The position numbers were made by a program, and so were the translations under genes. Positions 62,140 to 64,000 of a stretch of DNA of 64,000 nucleotides are shown piece by piece. The stretch is taken from positions 558,001-622,000 of the forward strand of contig NZ_VLLB01000001.1 in the NCBI RefSeq assembly GCF_007830455.1. The letters run 5' to 3'. The notes under the pieces are model-generated. The model saw nothing but the letters and a program-made list of their open reading frames with translations. It searched no databases and had not been told where the DNA came from. Within the stretch, counting starts at the first letter, position 1. The number at the start of each line of letters is the position of its first letter. This stretch comes from Pseudoduganella lurida. GTDB taxonomy: Bacteria > Pseudomonadota > Gammaproteobacteria > Burkholderiales > Burkholderiaceae_D.

Positions 62140-64000
62140 TTACTGGCCCGGCTGGTACTCCCGTTCCAGGTTCTTCAGGATGTCGTCCTTGTAGAACAGC
62201 ACGTCCTTGAACTCGCCCCGCGCATGCATCGCCGCCTGGTCCGTGAAGTGCGGCGAGGCAGGGTCGCCGCTCTGGCCGCCCGCGAGGATGCTTTTCGCGC
62301 GGATCTTCGGCCCGAATTCCACGGCGGCAACGAAGCTGTTGCCCCGCTCGCCGTAAATATGCCGCGTGGTCTGCGGCGACGTCATGCCGTAGGCGGCCAG
62401 CGCGCCCCAGTTGCCGGAGGCATACGGCACGGGGATGCTCGGCTTGCTGTCGTCGAACGGCTGCACGATGTCGCCGGTCAGCCTCTGGAAGCGGTTGATC
62501 TCGCCCCAGGGCGTGCGCCACGAACCGAAGTCCTTCTCCAGCTTCGCCGAGGCGCGCGTCAACGCCTCCAGGCGCTGCACCGGCGTGACGCGCGTGGCCA
62601 GGTAGTCGAGCACGAGGATCTTCTGTTCCTTGGCGGCCGGCGTGTAGGTCTTCACCAGGTCCTGCAGCCAGTAGATCGCGATGGAGGTCGGCACGGACGT
62701 GAGCGCATAGCGCATGTCCCAGTCGCGCAGCACGGCAATCTGGCCGGCCAGGCCCGCTTTCGGGAGCGAGTTGGCCGGCGTTTCGTCGTAGGCGCGGATC
62801 AGCAGCGGCAGCAGCGGTTCGAAGGCCGTCAGCTGCGTATCGTAGGCTGCCGCGATCAGCGACTCGATCGTGAAGTCCTTTTTATTCTCCAGCACGCGCA
62901 CGGCGTGGATGCCGCGCGCATTCTCCGGGTTCATCGACATATAGGCCGGATAGTCCTGCTGGCGCGGGCTGTAGGCGCCGGCGGCGGAGTATGGCCAGTT
63001 GTTGGTGTTCTGGATCCAGCCGTTCTTCGGATTGAACAGCCAGATGGTGTCCTTCACCGCGTGCAGGCCCTTCCAGTCGGTGGCCGGATCGCTGCCGTCG
63101 ACCGGCTTCGAATAATCGAACTTCGGGTCGCGCACGGGGATGAAGTTGCCGTGCCAGTAGGCGATATTGCCGTCGGCATCCGCATACACGGTGTTGTTCG
63201 ACGAATTGGTGCGCAGCTCCATCACCTTCGAGAAAGCCTTGTAGTCGCGCGCCTTGGTGCGCAGGAAGGACTGCTGGATGGCTTTCAGCGGATCGTTCAT
63301 CAGCGCGACGGACACCCATTTGTCGCCCTCGCGGCGCACCACCGGCCCGTGGTGCGTGAAGTAGGCGGTGACCTTCTTCTCGGCCATGCCGCCAGCAGTC
63401 TTGTACGGCAGCGCGATCTCCACCGCCTTCACTTCGCGCTGCTCCTTGCCGTACTGGTAGTAGTACTTGCCGTCCTTTTCGGTGACCGTTTCCAGGAACT
63501 CGTCGATCACGTCGCCGCCGCCGGAGGTGTGCATCCAGCCGATGCGGTCATTGAAGCCCTGGTAGACGAAGAACTGCCCCCACGTCACGGCGCCGTAGGC
63601 GTTCAGGCCCTGCGTGCTGTTCACGTGGATCTCCGGCCGGAAGTAGAACGACGTGTGCGGATTGATCATCAGCAGCGCGCGGCCGCTCTTGGACAGGGCC
63701 GGCGCGATGGCGAAGCCGTTCGAGCCGCCCGGCTCCTTTTCCAGCTCGCCCCGTCGCGCGACGACGCCCGCGTCCGCATGCAGCTGCGTGTCGTCGTAGA
63801 AGCGCTTCAGCGCCGGCACGTCCACTTCCTCGATGTCGCCGCCGATGCTCCCTTCCGAGAAGCTGAGCGCCATCCACGGCTCGAAGTGCGTGAGCAGCTT
63901 CGGCTTGACCTGGGGATGCGTGTGCAGGTACCAGTTCAGGCCATCGGCCCACGCATTCATCAGGCTTTTCAGCCACGCCGGGCTGGCCTTGTACTGCGCC
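62140..64000 (-). CDS. Penicillin acylase family protein, N-terminal part outside the window
   Basis: The C-terminal 620 residues of an Ntn-hydrolase of the penicillin G acylase/AHL acylase family, exported and self-cleaved in the periplasm. The processing site and nucleophile are visible as PGG|SNGFAIAP near 63723: the serine becomes residue 1 of the beta chain. The next family motif, MINPHTSF, replaces the common DPHL. Later WKGLHAVKDTIWLFNPKNGWIQNTNNWPY matches the family's conserved central region. The frame is open to the right edge (the visible ATG at 63960 is internal). Substrate could be N-acyl-homoserine lactones or beta-lactam-like amides; not decidable here. Confidence 0.9.
   Translation of the reverse strand, partial: AQYKASPAWLKSLMNAWADGLNWYLHTHPQVKPKLLTHFEPWMALSFSEGSIGGDIEEVDVPALKRFYDDTQLHADAGVVARRGELEKEPGGSNGFAIAPALSKSGRALLMINPHTSFYFRPEIHVNSTQGLNAYGAVTWGQFFVYQGFNDRIGWMHTSGGGDVIDEFLETVTEKDGKYYYQYGKEQREVKAVEIALPYKTAGGMAEKKVTAYFTHHGPVVRREGDKWVSVALMNDPLKAIQQSFLRTKARDYKAFSKVMELRTNSSNNTVYADADGNIAYWHGNFIPVRDPKFDYSKPVDGSDPATDWKGLHAVKDTIWLFNPKNGWIQNTNNWPYSAAGAYSPRQQDYPAYMSMNPENARGIHAVRVLENKKDFTIESLIAAAYDTQLTAFEPLLPLLIRAYDETPANSLPKAGLAGQIAVLRDWDMRYALTSVPTSIAIYWLQDLVKTYTPAAKEQKILVLDYLATRVTPVQRLEALTRASAKLEKDFGSWRTPWGEINRFQRLTGDIVQPFDDSKPSIPVPYASGNWGALAAYGMTSPQTTRHIYGERGNSFVAAVEFGPKIRAKSILAGGQSGDPASPHFTDQAAMHARGEFKDVLFYKDDILKNLEREYQPGQ

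Overview
The window is GC-rich, densely packed bacterial chromosome, most consistent with a betaproteobacterium of the Oxalobacteraceae (Massilia/Duganella/Janthinobacterium type). That placement is an inference from gene content and protein style: bamD-rluD-pgeF, a full MSHA locus, PaoABC-like aldehyde oxidoreductase, a large TonB-dependent receptor and palindromic intergenic repeats. No rRNA, tRNA, CRISPR array or insertion sequence was seen. Both ends cut through genes (pgeF on the left, a penicillin-acylase-family gene on the right).

Layout. 1-6180: housekeeping genes (pgeF, rluD, bamD, yaaA, a PIN-domain protein, a methionine-type aminotransferase, a degenerate HD-GYP protein). 6205-22609, all minus strand: the MSHA (mannose-sensitive haemagglutinin) type IV pilus locus in two transcription blocks, mshE-G-F-A-C-D-O-P-Q followed by mshI-I2-J-K-L-M-N, with many stop/start overlaps. 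22747-37639, all plus strand and divergent from mshE: a second type IV filament / type II secretion-like cluster of 14 genes. It has its own ExeA-like ATPase, secretin, MshN-like TPR protein, GspE/PilB-like ATPase, GspF/PilC-like platform, PilM/N-like and PilO-like inner-membrane proteins and prepilins. It also carries an ABC-type exporter whose ATPase is the first gene and whose permease lies 12 kb downstream among the pilin genes. I consider this ABC-linked filament system the most interesting content of the window. 37806-46059: an exported alpha/beta hydrolase, a PL11 rhamnogalacturonan lyase, a lipid kinase, an unusual NHL-repeat/M23-peptidase fusion and a catalase. 46446-50163: a three-subunit molybdenum aldehyde oxidoreductase. 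50571-57931: Prc protease, a 1038-residue TonB-dependent receptor, methionine aminopeptidase, thymidine kinase. 58103-60678: a two-gene transsulfuration operon (cystathionine beta-synthase and a gamma-family PLP enzyme). 60675-64000: an unrecognised membrane protein and the C-terminal part of a penicillin-acylase-family hydrolase.

How the parts fit. The MSHA locus supplies a complete surface pilus (extension ATPase with a c-di-GMP-type MshEN domain, platform, secretin, major pilin MshA, minor pilins and the large MshQ). The neighbouring cluster repeats the same architecture with diverged paralogues in nearly the same secretin-side order, so it may have arisen by an old duplication of an MSHA-like locus and then gained an ABC exporter. 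Neither cluster contains a prepilin peptidase or a retraction ATPase within the window; these would have to be supplied from elsewhere.

Intergenic regions carry two families of near-perfect palindromes (cores GGGGTCTGACCCC and GGTGCCTGGCACC), usually 23-45 bp, at 2.7, 37.7, 42.0, 50.4, 53.0 and 57.3 kb, and a related repeat-rich 390-bp stretch at 46.06-46.44 kb.
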